A stretch of 64,000 nucleotides of DNA. It comes from Paludibacter sp. 47-17. Its GTDB lineage: Bacteria > Bacteroidota > Bacteroidia > Bacteroidales > Paludibacteraceae. Shown piece by piece: positions 53,583-63,980 of this stretch (its first letter is position 1; each line of letters begins with the position of its first letter). Position numbers and translations under genes: made by a program. A model generated the notes under the pieces. It was given only the letters and a program-made list of their open reading frames with translations, was not told the DNA's origin and did not search any database. Location of the stretch: positions 304,737-368,736 of the forward strand of contig MKVT01000020.1 of the NCBI GenBank assembly GCA_001898935.1, written 5' to 3'.

Positions 53583-54596
53583 TTACATTTTCTCCAGATT
53601 TATCCTTTTGTAATAGTGATTGATGAATAAATTCGTGTCGGGGCGTTGCATAAATATTGGTTCCTCAGGGTCGAATTCAATGTTTCTTGCATCTTTATAC
53701 AATCCCGGTGCATTGCCTTCATGCACCAGGTCATATCCGGCATCGGGATTCGAATGTTGTGCGATGATCCAATCGAACATTATCGAAGGATCGTATACAT
53801 AATATTCTACATAATCGGTGTTTTTACTTCCGTTGCCGGCATACCAGCTGGTCGTCCGCTTGATAGTCCGGTTTTTTATCTTCTTTCCGTTGTTGAACTT
53901 CCCTCCGATAATGTTCATGGGAATCTTCACGTCCACCTTCCATTCTTCGGCTTCGGGCGGGATTAATTTTCCCAGGTCGAGCATCGTAAAAGCAAATGCC
54001 GAGCATCCGGCTCCTTCGTAATGATAGCGGGGCCAGAATGCGCCACCATAAAAGTCGCTGGGCGACAAGTCGTTATGCATCTTGTCCTGGTAGGCTTTGA
54101 AGAAAGTCAAAATGCGTTCCATAACGCCCCGTTGTATGCGGTAGGTGATAAAGGCCAGTTTGTTGCGTTGTTTGTACACCTCGACTTTGTGTTTTATTTC
54201 CTCAACGGGTTCGACCCGACCTTCCAGCGCAGCGCCAAGAATGCCGAAACCGACCCGTTGCTTTAATACCATGTCGATACGTTCCTGCCATTTTTTCGAC
54301 GACTGGGCAGTATAGAGCGGTTCCTCTAAAAGCGGTGAATTTAACCTTACGGCTACGTGGCCCAACAGGTAATTGTCTTTTAATCCGAGGGTTTTCATGT
54401 AAATGTGTAACATGCTTTTGTAGAGCGACGACGGACTGGTCCAGTCGAGCGGATACATAGTGGGCATCAGCAACAGGGTGATTTCATGAACTTCACTGCT
54501 GTCGTGTTCGTGCGATGGGTGTTGAGCTTGGAGTGCGGAGCTAAGCAGGCCGGCCGCAATCAACGTTACGATCAAGATTCGAAGACGTAATGTCAT
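53583..54596 (-). CDS. Secreted protein of unknown function, possible papain-like fold
   Basis: From the ATG at 54596 the protein has 337 residues with a cleavable signal peptide (MTLRLRILIVTLIAAGLLSSALQAQ). The frame runs 48 codons further upstream, but the promoter lies within that part. I do not recognise the family. A GHVAVRLNSPLL segment followed about 130 residues later by EGAGCSAFAFTMLD gives a His-then-Cys order seen in circularly permuted NlpC/P60-like enzymes; this is inference. The first mature residues are His-rich (HPSHEHDSSEVHE), possibly metal-binding. It is monocistronic. Confidence 0.75.
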   Translation of the reverse strand: MTLRLRILIVTLIAAGLLSSALQAQHPSHEHDSSEVHEITLLLMPTMYPLDWTSPSSLYKSMLHIYMKTLGLKDNYLLGHVAVRLNSPLLEEPLYTAQSSKKWQERIDMVLKQRVGFGILGAALEGRVEPVEEIKHKVEVYKQRNKLAFITYRIQRGVMERILTFFKAYQDKMHNDLSPSDFYGGAFWPRYHYEGAGCSAFAFTMLDLGKLIPPEAEEWKVDVKIPMNIIGGKFNNGKKIKNRTIKRTTSWYAGNGSKNTDYVEYYVYDPSIMFDWIIAQHSNPDAGYDLVHEGNAPGLYKDARNIEFDPEEPIFMQRPDTNLFINHYYKRINLEKM

Positions 54597-54623
54597 TGTA
54601 CTATGTATTACAAAAAATGTTTG

Positions 54624-54654
54624 CAAAAATAAACATTTTCGGTTCATTTCACAA
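54624..54654 (-). promoter_or_regulatory. -33/-7 promoter of the gene at 53583-54596
   Basis: TTG (54654-54652), a 20-bp spacer and TATTTTTG (54631-54624) on the minus strand. Its position rules out the longer upstream start at 54740. Confidence 0.65.
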
Positions 54655-54693
54655 TCGTGTCGCTGTCCGGTTGTGTTAAATTGCCGGTCATAA

Positions 54694-54723
54694 TTGCAAT
54701 TGTGAAAATTATACCTAACTTTG
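54694..54723 (+). promoter_or_regulatory. -33/-7 promoter of the TPP-riboswitch transcript
   Basis: TTG (54694-54696), a 19-bp spacer and TAACTTTG (54716-54723), about 35 nt before the riboswitch. Confidence 0.75.
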
Positions 54724-54756
54724 CAGCGGTTTTCCGGCATACACTAGTTCCGAAAA

Positions 54757-54832
54757 CCGGGGGGTGCCTAAATATTACGGGCTGAGATCATACCCTTTGA
54801 ACCTGAACAGGTAATGCTGTTGAGGGAAGAAG
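54757..54832 (+). promoter_or_regulatory. TPP riboswitch (THI element)
   Basis: The conserved core is complete: GGGGTGCC (54761-54768), CTGAGATCATACCC (54782-54795), the ACCTGAACAGGTAATGC segment (from 54801) and GAGGGAAG (54822-54829). The canonical P1 stem is not obvious, which may reflect a short or long-range P1. An inverted repeat CGGTTTTC/GAAAACCG (54727-54734 and 54752-54759) precedes the core. It lies 66 nt before the receptor start and should lower its expression when thiamine pyrophosphate is plentiful. Confidence 0.95.
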
Positions 54833-54897
54833 TAAATCTCCGTATTTTTTGTGTTACTCTCAGAATAAATTATTAATTCAAACTTAATCAATTTGTG

Positions 54898-57132
54898 ATG
54901 AGAAAAATGTTTTTTGGAATGCTCATGACGAGCATTTGCGCTGTTGCAGGCGCACAACAAGTTGCTAAACGCGACTCCATGCATGTACAATTGGAAGAAG
55001 TAACGGTCACTTCCATTCGTGCCAACGAGAAATCGGCCGTTTCGTACACAACACTGGCTGCCGGCGAAATTGCGCGCCGGAACCACGGTCAGGATATTCC
55101 TTTTCTACTGGCTCTGTCGCCTTCGTTTGTAGCTACATCGGAAACAGGTACAGGGATCGGATACACCGGTTTTCGGATCCGTGGCACCGACGCCAACCGG
55201 GTAAATGTGACGGTGAATGGCATACCGCTGAACGATGCCGAATCGCACACGGTGTTTTTCGTGAATATGCCCGATTTCGCATCGTCGCTCTCGTCGGTGC
55301 AGGTGCAGCGTGGAGTGGGCACGTCGACCAATGGCGCCGCAGCATTCGGAGCAAGCATCAACATGCAGACCGAGCAATTGCAACAGGATGCCTATGCCAA
55401 AATTTCAACTACCCTGGGTTCGTTTCATACCAATAAGAATATGTTGAAGGCAGGTACGGGACTTTTAGCGGACCAATGGGCGTTTGATATGCGTTTGTCG
55501 AACGTGACTTCCGACGGGTATATCGACCGGGCATCGGTGGATATGAAATCGTGGTATTTTTCCGGCGGCTACTACGGGGAAACATCGACTCTGAAGCTGA
55601 TTACTTTTGGAGGCAAGGAGAAGACCTATCAGGCCTGGAATGGGGTGAGCGTCGAAAACCTGGCTATTAATCGCAGGTTTAATGAGCTCGGGGTGTATTT
55701 TGATGCGGATGGTAAGATGCAATATTATGATAATCAGACCGATAATTACTCTCAAACGCATTATCAGTTGCATTGGTTGCAACGCCTCAGTTCTTCGTTC
55801 AATCTGAATGTTGCAGCGCATTATACCCGCGGAATAGGCTATTACGAGGATTATAAACAGGATCGTAAGTATGCTGAGTATGGAATAACGCCTCCGGTGG
55901 TGAATGGAACTGCGCTTAAAAAGACGGATCTGGTACGTCAGAAATGGCTCGATAATCATTTTGCAGGACTCACCTGGTCGCTTAATTATACGGGAAATGC
56001 ATGGAGTGCCAGTTTAGGTGGAGCCGTGAACCGATACGATGGCGACCATTTTGGGAAAATCACCTGGGTACGCAATGCTTCCGATTTAAATATTGGTAAG
56101 GAATGGTACCGGAACAATGGTGTTAAAGACGATGCGAATGTTTATGCAAAAATCACTGCGGAAATCCTACCGTCGTTGTACCTGAATGTCGATGCTCAAT
56201 ACCGGTACATCCGTCATGCAATGGAGGGAAGCGACGATAAGTACGATTCGGGCACTCAGGCGATGCGCATCATTGACCAATCGCATACTTTTCATTTCTT
56301 CAATCCCAAAGCCGGTTTGACATACCGAATGGCTAAAGGGCACGACTTGTATGCATCGTACTCGGTTGCGAACCGGGAGCCTAACCGGAATAATTATACG
56401 GAAGCCGGCCCAAACGAGCTGCCCACTCACGAAACCTTGTACGATACCGAAGTGGGTTATCGCTATCAGTCGGCCAGCTTGAGCCTGGGTGCAAATGCAT
56501 ACTGGATGAAGTACCGCAATCAGCTTATCCTTACCGGTAAAATCAGCGAAATTGGCGAGTTGCTTACTTCGAATATCCCGGATAGTTACCGGAGGGGAAT
56601 CGAGTTGATGGGAGCATGGAAGCCGTTGAACTGGTTGCAGTGGGACGGAAGCATTACTTTAAGTCAGAATAAAATTCTGAATTTTACGGAGCAGGACGTG
56701 GATGTGTACGATGCCGACTGGAACTGGATCGATGCTCGCAGCAATTACCTGGGTACGACCAATATAGCCTATTCTCCTTCGGTGGTTGCCGGAAGCCGCA
56801 TCAGTGTTGATTTAAAGGAGGAACTCAACGGACTCCGGCTTGCCTTTATTTCACAGTTCGTGGGTAAGCAATACATCGATAATACGGGTTCAGACCAACG
56901 TTCCATGCCTGCTTATCTGGTTCATGGCCTGACAGCCGAATATAGCATTCGATTGCCCAAACTGCAATCGCTTGATTTCCAGATAGCCGTAAACAATTTG
57001 TTCAACGAACGGTATGTGTCGAACGGTTATGTGTGGTATTCCTATTATTTAGACGGCAACCGTGAAAATGATTTAAGGTATTTTCCCCAGGCAGGAACTA
57101 ATTTCCTGGCAACCATTCAATTTTCTTTTTAA
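54898..57132 (+). CDS. TonB-dependent outer-membrane receptor, thiamine-regulated
   Basis: The protein has 744 residues; ATG 54898 is preferred to the GTG just before it. It has a signal peptide (1-20), TonB box-like VQLEEVTVTSIRA, plug (GFRIRGTDANRVNVTVNGIPLNDAESHTVFFVNMPDFASSLSSVQVQRGVGTS) and a barrel ending FLATIQFSF with a terminal aromatic. It lacks the SusC N-terminal carboxypeptidase-like domain. The riboswitch upstream identifies it as a probable importer of thiamine or a derivative (OMR1-type). No inner-membrane thiamine transporter adjoins. Confidence 0.92.
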   Translation: MRKMFFGMLMTSICAVAGAQQVAKRDSMHVQLEEVTVTSIRANEKSAVSYTTLAAGEIARRNHGQDIPFLLALSPSFVATSETGTGIGYTGFRIRGTDANRVNVTVNGIPLNDAESHTVFFVNMPDFASSLSSVQVQRGVGTSTNGAAAFGASINMQTEQLQQDAYAKISTTLGSFHTNKNMLKAGTGLLADQWAFDMRLSNVTSDGYIDRASVDMKSWYFSGGYYGETSTLKLITFGGKEKTYQAWNGVSVENLAINRRFNELGVYFDADGKMQYYDNQTDNYSQTHYQLHWLQRLSSSFNLNVAAHYTRGIGYYEDYKQDRKYAEYGITPPVVNGTALKKTDLVRQKWLDNHFAGLTWSLNYTGNAWSASLGGAVNRYDGDHFGKITWVRNASDLNIGKEWYRNNGVKDDANVYAKITAEILPSLYLNVDAQYRYIRHAMEGSDDKYDSGTQAMRIIDQSHTFHFFNPKAGLTYRMAKGHDLYASYSVANREPNRNNYTEAGPNELPTHETLYDTEVGYRYQSASLSLGANAYWMKYRNQLILTGKISEIGELLTSNIPDSYRRGIELMGAWKPLNWLQWDGSITLSQNKILNFTEQDVDVYDADWNWIDARSNYLGTTNIAYSPSVVAGSRISVDLKEELNGLRLAFISQFVGKQYIDNTGSDQRSMPAYLVHGLTAEYSIRLPKLQSLDFQIAVNNLFNERYVSNGYVWYSYYLDGNRENDLRYFPQAGTNFLATIQFSF

Positions 57133-57182
57133 CGGCTAAAAAAATACCATAAACAAGGTATATAAATACCGCTATAGTATTA

Positions 57183-57213
57183 TTGCGGGTTAGTTGGAGA
57201 TGTTCTACTTTTG
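57183..57213 (+). promoter_or_regulatory. -33/-7 promoter of cysK
   Basis: TTG (57183-57185), a 20-bp spacer and TACTTTTG (57206-57213), 30 nt before the ATG at 57243. It excludes the longer frame starting at 57183. Confidence 0.7.
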
Positions 57214-57242
57214 CATTATCGAAAACTAAAACAAAAAATTCT

Positions 57243-58190
57243 ATGGCACGAATAGCAAAAAATCTGACAGAGCTGGTGGGGAATACGCCGCTGGTACAAT
57301 TATCAAATTACGCTGTCAAGCGTAATCTCGAAGCAACAGTGGTTGCCAAACTCGAATTATTCAATCCGCTGGGTTGCGTCAAAGAACGTATAGCCCTTGC
57401 AATGATCGAAGATGCCGAAGCAAAAGGCATTTTGAAACAAGGTGTTGAGATTGTAGAGCCAACCAGCGGAAATACCGGCATCGGATTAGCATTCGTGGCG
57501 GCTATTAAAGGATATAAGCTTACTCTTACCATGCCCGAGACCATGAGTGTCGAGCGTCGTAATCTGCTCAAGGCGCTGGGAGCCAATATCGTTCTTACTC
57601 CCGGAGCCGAAGGCATGAAAGGCGCTATCGCCCGTGCACAAGCTATTGCCTCCGAAAGTCCGGCGGCGTTTATTCCCCAGCAGTTCGAGAATCCGGCCAA
57701 TACCGAGATTCATCGTATTACCACCGGCGAAGAAATCTGGAAAGACACCGATGGTAAAGTCGACATCTTTGTCGGAGGTGTGGGCACAGGCGGAACGATC
57801 AGTGGGGTAGGGGCAAAGTTGAAAGCGTACAATCCTAAGGTTCAGATTGTTGCGGTAGAGCCGGCCGACTCGCCGGTGCTTTCGGGCGGCAGTCCCGGTC
57901 CGCATAAAATCCAGGGAATAGGAGCCGGATTTATCCCGAAAAATTTCAATCCCGAAGTGGTGGATGAAATTTTCCAGGTGACCAACGATCAGGCTATTCT
58001 TACCGCCCGTCAGCTGGGCCGCGAAGAAGGAATGCTGGTGGGGATTTCGAGCGGGGCGGCGGCCTATGCGGCAACTCAGATTGCGCTCCGTCCCGAAAAC
58101 AAAGGAAAAACCATTGTGGTGCTCTTACCCGATACCGGCGAGCGTTATCTGTCAACCTTGTTGTACGCGTTTGACGAATATCCTCTTTAA
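57243..58190 (+). CDS. cysK: Cysteine synthase (O-acetylserine sulfhydrylase)
   Basis: CysK makes cysteine from O-acetylserine and sulfide. The 315-residue PLP protein shows [12 protein letters not shown], the PLP-lysine segment [15 protein letters not shown] (Cys in place of the usual Ser before VK), the substrate loop [12 protein letters not shown], the phosphate loop [12 protein letters not shown] and [11 protein letters not shown]. Together with MetY 101 nt downstream it forms a sulfide-assimilation pair. Confidence 0.95.
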   Translation: MARIAKNLTELVGNTPLVQLSNYAVKRNLEATVVAKLELFNPLGCVKERIALAMIEDAEAKGILKQGVEIVEPTSGNTGIGLAFVAAIKGYKLTLTMPETMSVERRNLLKALGANIVLTPGAEGMKGAIARAQAIASESPAAFIPQQFENPANTEIHRITTGEEIWKDTDGKVDIFVGGVGTGGTISGVGAKLKAYNPKVQIVAVEPADSPVLSGGSPGPHKIQGIGAGFIPKNFNPEVVDEIFQVTNDQAILTARQLGREEGMLVGISSGAAAYAATQIALRPENKGKTIVVLLPDTGERYLSTLLYAFDEYPL

Positions 58191-58276
58191 ATTATTAATC
58201 CTTACTTGTTAATTATTTAATGGATTGGAGGGCTTTTCGATGCCGAACCAGGGAACAGCCGATAATTAACAACTAA

Positions 58277-59581
<1,305 letters not shown>

Positions 59582-59587
59582 GTGATG

Positions 59588-59630
59588 AACAAAAGTGGTG
59601 AGTGATGAAAAGTTGCTCACCGCTTTTGTT
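59588..59630. terminator. Terminator between metY and cstA
   Basis: AACAAAAGTGGTGAG (59588-59602) pairs with CTCACCGCTTTTGTT (59616-59630) with one G-U wobble across a 13-nt loop, then TTAC. The 3' arm covers the cstA stop codon, so one hairpin may serve both genes. Confidence 0.8.
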
Positions 59631-61032
59631 TTACGAAAAACAGAAGGAGGGTGCTGAGGGTGATTGCTCCTCCAATACCATAGGCAGCAAGAGCAGGTAA
59701 ATGAAACCCTTCGGGGGCAATAAGGATGTAGGTGGATGTGACGGCCGTCATCCATACGGCCGGCACCAGACTGATAAAATAGAAACGATGCTGCTTACTG
59801 AGGTACACGGTAATGGCCCATAAGGTAAATACTGCCAGGGTTTGATTGAACCAGGCGAAATACCTCCACAAAACATCAAATTCGAGCTGCAGGAGCAGGA
59901 AGGTGATCAGGAATAAAGGAATGGAAATCATCAGGCGGTTTTTCATCGGTTTCTGCTCCAGGTTCAAAAAGTCGGCTACGATGAGACGGGCCGAACGAAG
60001 TGCCGTGTCGCCCGACGTGAGCGGGGCCGCGATGACTCCCAGCATTGCAAGGATACCTCCCAGAGGCCCGAGCCAGCTTCGTGAAATGGTGTCGACTACT
60101 ACCGCCGGTTTGTTGGCCGTAGGAGCCAACCCCGCAATAAATTGCTGCAATCCTTCGATAGAACCGAAGAAACTCGATGCTGCCGCCGCCCAAATCAGTG
60201 CTACGATTCCTTCCGCTACCATACTTCCGTAAAAGATGCGCCGGCCAAAACGCTCGTTTTGAATGCAACGGGCCATCAGTGGCGATTGAGTGGCGTGAAA
60301 ACCCGAGATTGCCCCGCAGGCAATGGATACGAACATGATGGGAAATACCGGTAGGTTTTTCGGATGCAGATTGCCGATGCCAGTGGTGAGTTCCGGTACC
60401 GGTGCTCGGTTGACCAGTATAGCGACCATGATTCCGACGGCCATAAACAGCAAGGCGACACCAAAAACGGGATAGATTTTACCGATTATTTTATCGATGG
60501 GAAGCAGGGTTGCTAGGATATAATACGCAAATACGATGACAGCCCACCAGGTGGAGGTCATGGCTTCCGGAGTGAGACCGGCCAGCAAATCGGCCGGTCC
60601 GGATACAAATACCGCTCCCACCAGCACCATCAGGAATAACGAAAAAAAGCGCATGAACTGTTTCACGCTTGTTCCGAGCTGGCTTCCTACCAGTTCGGGT
60701 TGGCTGGCGCCATTCATCCGTACCGACATCATTCCCGCCATATAATCGTGGACGGCTCCGGCGAAAATCGTTCCGAACACAATCCACAAAAAAGCAGCCT
60801 GTCCGAACAGGATGCCCATTACTGCACCAAAGATGGGGCCTAAGCCCGCAATGTTCAGAAATTGAATCAGAAATACTTTCCACCAGGGCAGCGTCACAAA
60901 ATCGACTCCGTCGGGGGTGGCCACTGCCGGGGTAGGCTTGTTCGCGTCCATCCCGAAGATTCTTTCGGATATCCGTCCGTAGACTAAATAGCCCAGGATC
61001 AGCACAATAATGGAAATTATAAAGGTGTTCAT
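59617..61032 (-). CDS. cstA: CstA family peptide/pyruvate transporter
   Basis: The 471-residue polytopic protein has about 12-14 helices. Diagnostic segments are FVTLPWWKVFLIQFLNIAGLGPIFGAVMGILFG, the GTIFAGAVHDYMAGMMS region, FVSIACGAISGFHATQSPLMARC and the ITSGDTALR-type PLTSGDTALRSARLIVADF. It is a shorter form than E. coli CstA (701). The substrate may be peptides or pyruvate. No BtsSR/LytTR-type regulator adjoins. Confidence 0.9.
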   Translation of the reverse strand: MNTFIISIIVLILGYLVYGRISERIFGMDANKPTPAVATPDGVDFVTLPWWKVFLIQFLNIAGLGPIFGAVMGILFGQAAFLWIVFGTIFAGAVHDYMAGMMSVRMNGASQPELVGSQLGTSVKQFMRFFSLFLMVLVGAVFVSGPADLLAGLTPEAMTSTWWAVIVFAYYILATLLPIDKIIGKIYPVFGVALLFMAVGIMVAILVNRAPVPELTTGIGNLHPKNLPVFPIMFVSIACGAISGFHATQSPLMARCIQNERFGRRIFYGSMVAEGIVALIWAAAASSFFGSIEGLQQFIAGLAPTANKPAVVVDTISRSWLGPLGGILAMLGVIAAPLTSGDTALRSARLIVADFLNLEQKPMKNRLMISIPLFLITFLLLQLEFDVLWRYFAWFNQTLAVFTLWAITVYLSKQHRFYFISLVPAVWMTAVTSTYILIAPEGFHLPALAAYGIGGAITLSTLLLFFVKQKR

Positions 61033-61056
61033 ACCAGTTCAGTTATCAGCCGGGCA

Positions 61057-63099
61057 CTAAATAACCGGCTTCTTAATTTCCGGATATACGATCCGCGTAT
61101 GATACATATTCAGTATTTTTTCCTTGAAAATGGCCTTTACCGTTTCCACATCCCTGAAGCTGATAGGGGCTTCTTTGAATTGACCATCGGCAATCTGGCT
61201 GTTGATCATACTTTCCACACAGTCGTTAATACTGTCTTCGGTATATACTTTTAAGCTGCGGGCGCGGGCTTCCACTGCGTCGGCCATCATCAGTATAGCT
61301 GTTTCTTTCGTGTCGGGAAGAGGTCCCGGGTAGGTGTACAGTTCATCGTTGGGTTTCACATCCGGATTGGCGTTTATAAATGCATTGTAAAAATAACGCG
61401 TCTTGCTTAATCCATGATGCGTGCCTATGAAATGGATGATCTGTTCGGGCAGGTGTTCTTTCTTCGCAATTTCAATACCGTCGTTCACATGACCGATAAT
61501 AACCCGTGCCGCTGCTTCAAAATCCATCATGCTCAGTGGGTTGGGGCCTCCGAGTTGATTCTCGATGAAATATTCTGGATGTTTCATTTTTCCGATGTCG
61601 TGGTACAGTGCACCTGTCCGAACCAGTAAACTGTTGGCTCCGATCTTTTTGGCCGCCTCGGTTGCCAGGTTCGATACCTGAAGCGTATGCTGGAATGTTC
61701 CGGGCGCTTTTTCGGCGAATTGCATCATCAGATCACTGTTTATATTGGTGAGCTCCAGTAAGGTGACCGCCGAAATCAATCCGAAAAGCTTTTCGAATAT
61801 GTAGATCAACAGGTAGGCGATGAGCATAAATCCACTGCTGATTGCAAAATGGATCAACGATCCCCAGTTGATACGTTTTAAATCACCTTCGCTGATGAAC
61901 TCGAGCGATAAGAATACCAGCGAGTAGGTTACGAAGATCAATAAAGCCGTGTGGGCCAGCTGCGAACGTTGCGTCATGTCTTTCAAACTCGACACGGCAG
62001 CCATTCCTACCGCTACTTGTATGATCAGGAACTGAAAAGCATTGTCTACGATCAGCGATATAATCATCGTGGCTATCATATGGGCGAAAAGCGCGGTACG
62101 CGAATCGAAAAACACGCGCACAATGACCGGCAGTAATGCATAGGGGATGATAAAATAACTCACCGATGTGTATTGCACCACACCCGATGCCAGGGCGATT
62201 ACGATCAGTATTAACAGATTTATGAAAACGAGATGGTTTACATTTTCGAATATCCTGGGGCGGAATAAATACAAATAAAAGAAAAACAACAGAATCAGAC
62301 CGGTGATAAGCATCACCTCTCCTATCAAGGTAAGGTACGAACGCTCCAGGTTGGTCTGTTTTTTCTTGTCGTATTCGAGTTTCAGCGAAGTCAGAATCCG
62401 GTATAGCTCTTCGGTAACGATCTCGCCCCGGTCCACAATACGTTCGCCGGCTTGTACCATGCCCGACGTAAGCGACAGGTTTTTCAACATTTCCTTGCGC
62501 GATAAATCGTTAATAACGCTATCGTAATGCAGGTTTTCGACCATGTACAGGTGCAGATTATAATTGGTCACCGAAAAAGGAATCGCTGAGGTCAGGGTTT
62601 CATAGGCCGTTTTCGGGGTATATACTTCGTCGATATCGGTCGTGTGCACCACTTTGTCGGGTGTGATGCAATGAATGCGTTCCGACTGTTCAAGTTGCAG
62701 GTGCTGCAATTGTTCGGCGCTTATAATACCTTGTTGATAGATGTGGTCCCACCGTTGGCGAATTAGTTCGCCATCCTTCAGATCGTTTCCGGTGTTTTTT
62801 TTGTATTCGGCGACAAAGCGGCCGAACTGACGGCCGGCGACGGTAGTGTCTTTCTTATAATAAGGTATGAAATCTCTCAGGATGGCTTTTTTTTCTTTCT
62901 GTACCTGTGTGTCGCTTTTGTATACAGGGAAGTCGAACGAGGCCGTAATAAGGTCGTACGACCAGGGTTTGCCGATTTCGAACTGGTATTTAAAAGTATT
63001 CTGGTTGGGCAATAAATACGATATAATAACTACCACTGCAAGGAAAATACTTCCTGTGAGTACATTGTGCCACAAAGCAGGCGTTATGCGGAGTTTCAT
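61057..63099 (-). CDS. 7TM-HD phosphodiesterase (PgpH-like)
   Basis: The 680-residue protein has helix 1 (18-32), an extracytoplasmic 7TMR-HDED-type domain (about 50-265), seven helices (about 270-460) and a C-terminal HD domain (about 475-640) with TFQHTLQVSNLATEAA, LYHDIGKMKHPEYF, HVNDGIEIAKKEHLP, HHG and MMADAVEA. The architecture is that of PgpH, which hydrolyses c-di-AMP. This protein's substrate is inferred from the family. It lies 24 nt upstream of cstA on the same strand, so the two may be co-transcribed. Confidence 0.9.
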   Translation of the reverse strand: MKLRITPALWHNVLTGSIFLAVVVIISYLLPNQNTFKYQFEIGKPWSYDLITASFDFPVYKSDTQVQKEKKAILRDFIPYYKKDTTVAGRQFGRFVAEYKKNTGNDLKDGELIRQRWDHIYQQGIISAEQLQHLQLEQSERIHCITPDKVVHTTDIDEVYTPKTAYETLTSAIPFSVTNYNLHLYMVENLHYDSVINDLSRKEMLKNLSLTSGMVQAGERIVDRGEIVTEELYRILTSLKLEYDKKKQTNLERSYLTLIGEVMLITGLILLFFFYLYLFRPRIFENVNHLVFINLLILIVIALASGVVQYTSVSYFIIPYALLPVIVRVFFDSRTALFAHMIATMIISLIVDNAFQFLIIQVAVGMAAVSSLKDMTQRSQLAHTALLIFVTYSLVFLSLEFISEGDLKRINWGSLIHFAISSGFMLIAYLLIYIFEKLFGLISAVTLLELTNINSDLMMQFAEKAPGTFQHTLQVSNLATEAAKKIGANSLLVRTGALYHDIGKMKHPEYFIENQLGGPNPLSMMDFEAAARVIIGHVNDGIEIAKKEHLPEQIIHFIGTHHGLSKTRYFYNAFINANPDVKPNDELYTYPGPLPDTKETAILMMADAVEARARSLKVYTEDSINDCVESMINSQIADGQFKEAPISFRDVETVKAIFKEKILNMYHTRIVYPEIKKPVI

Positions 63100-63160
63100 A
63101 TAGCAGATGTGAAGAGATTCGGCTGCAAAGATACATTAATGTTCAGATTTATCAACTTTT

Positions 63161-63802
63161 TTACCCCGGGCTGTACTGATTGAATATCAATCCGGCCAAT
63201 CCGATGAGTGCTAATAAGATTCCGACCGTTCGGTTCAGAAGCTTCAGTCCGGCATAACTGAGCCTGTTTTTGAACCGGCTGACCAGAAAAGTAAGTATGT
63301 TCCACCATATAAATGCCCCGGCAAACACCGATCCGATTCCAATTAAATTATTCACGAGCGAGGTGTGTTCGTCGAGAAATTCAAAACGGGCGATGAGCGC
63401 AATCAGAATAAACAGGATGAGCGGATTGGAAAGGGTAAGTACAAAGGCCGAAAAATAGTCGTTTAATAAACTTTGGTTGACCCGCTGATGCGGCAGGGGC
63501 TGGGTCGAAGGATTACTACGGAAGATAAACCAGCCGAAAACAACGACGATAGCGCTTACTGTAATTTGGATGATTTGCTGGTATTGTGTGAGAAAGTCGA
63601 CAACAAAACCAATAAAGAATACGGCTATTATAAGGTATATCAAGTCGGAAGTGGATGCACCCAGGCCGGTGATTATGCCGTGCTTTCGGCCCCTGGTGAG
63701 TGTTCGTTGAATACAAAGCATACCGATAGGACCCATCGGGACTGAAATAAACAGTCCGATACCTATACCTTTCATCATTAAATCGATCGTTGAGCTCATC
63801 AT
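63161..63802 (-). CDS. LysE/RhtB family amino-acid exporter
   Basis: The 213-residue membrane protein has six helices and the family signature near the N terminus: FISVPMGPIGMLCIQRTLTRGRKHGIITGLGASTSDLIYLIIAVFF. LSNPLILFILIALIARFEFL lies mid-protein. It probably exports an amino acid or similar metabolite. Two tandem ATGs (63802, 63799) are possible starts. It is 61 nt upstream of the HD protein gene. Confidence 0.88.
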   Translation of the reverse strand: MMSSTIDLMMKGIGIGLFISVPMGPIGMLCIQRTLTRGRKHGIITGLGASTSDLIYLIIAVFFIGFVVDFLTQYQQIIQITVSAIVVVFGWFIFRSNPSTQPLPHQRVNQSLLNDYFSAFVLTLSNPLILFILIALIARFEFLDEHTSLVNNLIGIGSVFAGAFIWWNILTFLVSRFKNRLSYAGLKLLNRTVGILLALIGLAGLIFNQYSPG

Positions 63803-63901
63803 AGATTACAAAAGTATAAAAAATCGGCGAAATTTTATATTGCTAAGGTTCAGTGAGATAAAAAATATTTCAAAAATTATTTGAAAAAGTTTCTCAAAAC
63901 G

Positions 63902-63933
63902 TTTGGATAAGAAAAAAAAAGTATCTACTTTTG
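63902..63933 (+). promoter_or_regulatory. -33/-7 promoter of a stable-RNA-type transcript at the right edge
   Basis: TTTG (63902-63905), a 20-bp spacer and TACTTTTG (63926-63933), followed by CACCCGCTT exactly as at the tRNA-Ser promoter. No gene begins in the remaining 67 nt. Confidence 0.75.
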
Positions 63934-63937
63934 CACC

Positions 63938-63980
63938 CGCTTTCGAGAAACACACATGCGGTGTGAGAGGCCCGAAAGCG
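63938..63980 (+). other. Structured RNA leader at the right edge
   Basis: The outer stem CGCTTTCG/CGAAAGCG (63938-63945 and 63973-63980) encloses CACAC-ATGCG-GTGTG (63951-63965). A run of Ts follows nine nt later. It resembles the processed leader of an rRNA or tRNA operon whose body lies beyond the window. Confidence 0.55.

Noticed and set aside
54822..54852. Weak GGA.AGA/TCT.CC hairpin and T run after the riboswitch as its terminator
   Set aside because: The stem is short and bulged, and its 5' arm is part of the conserved riboswitch core, so it would invert the expected response.
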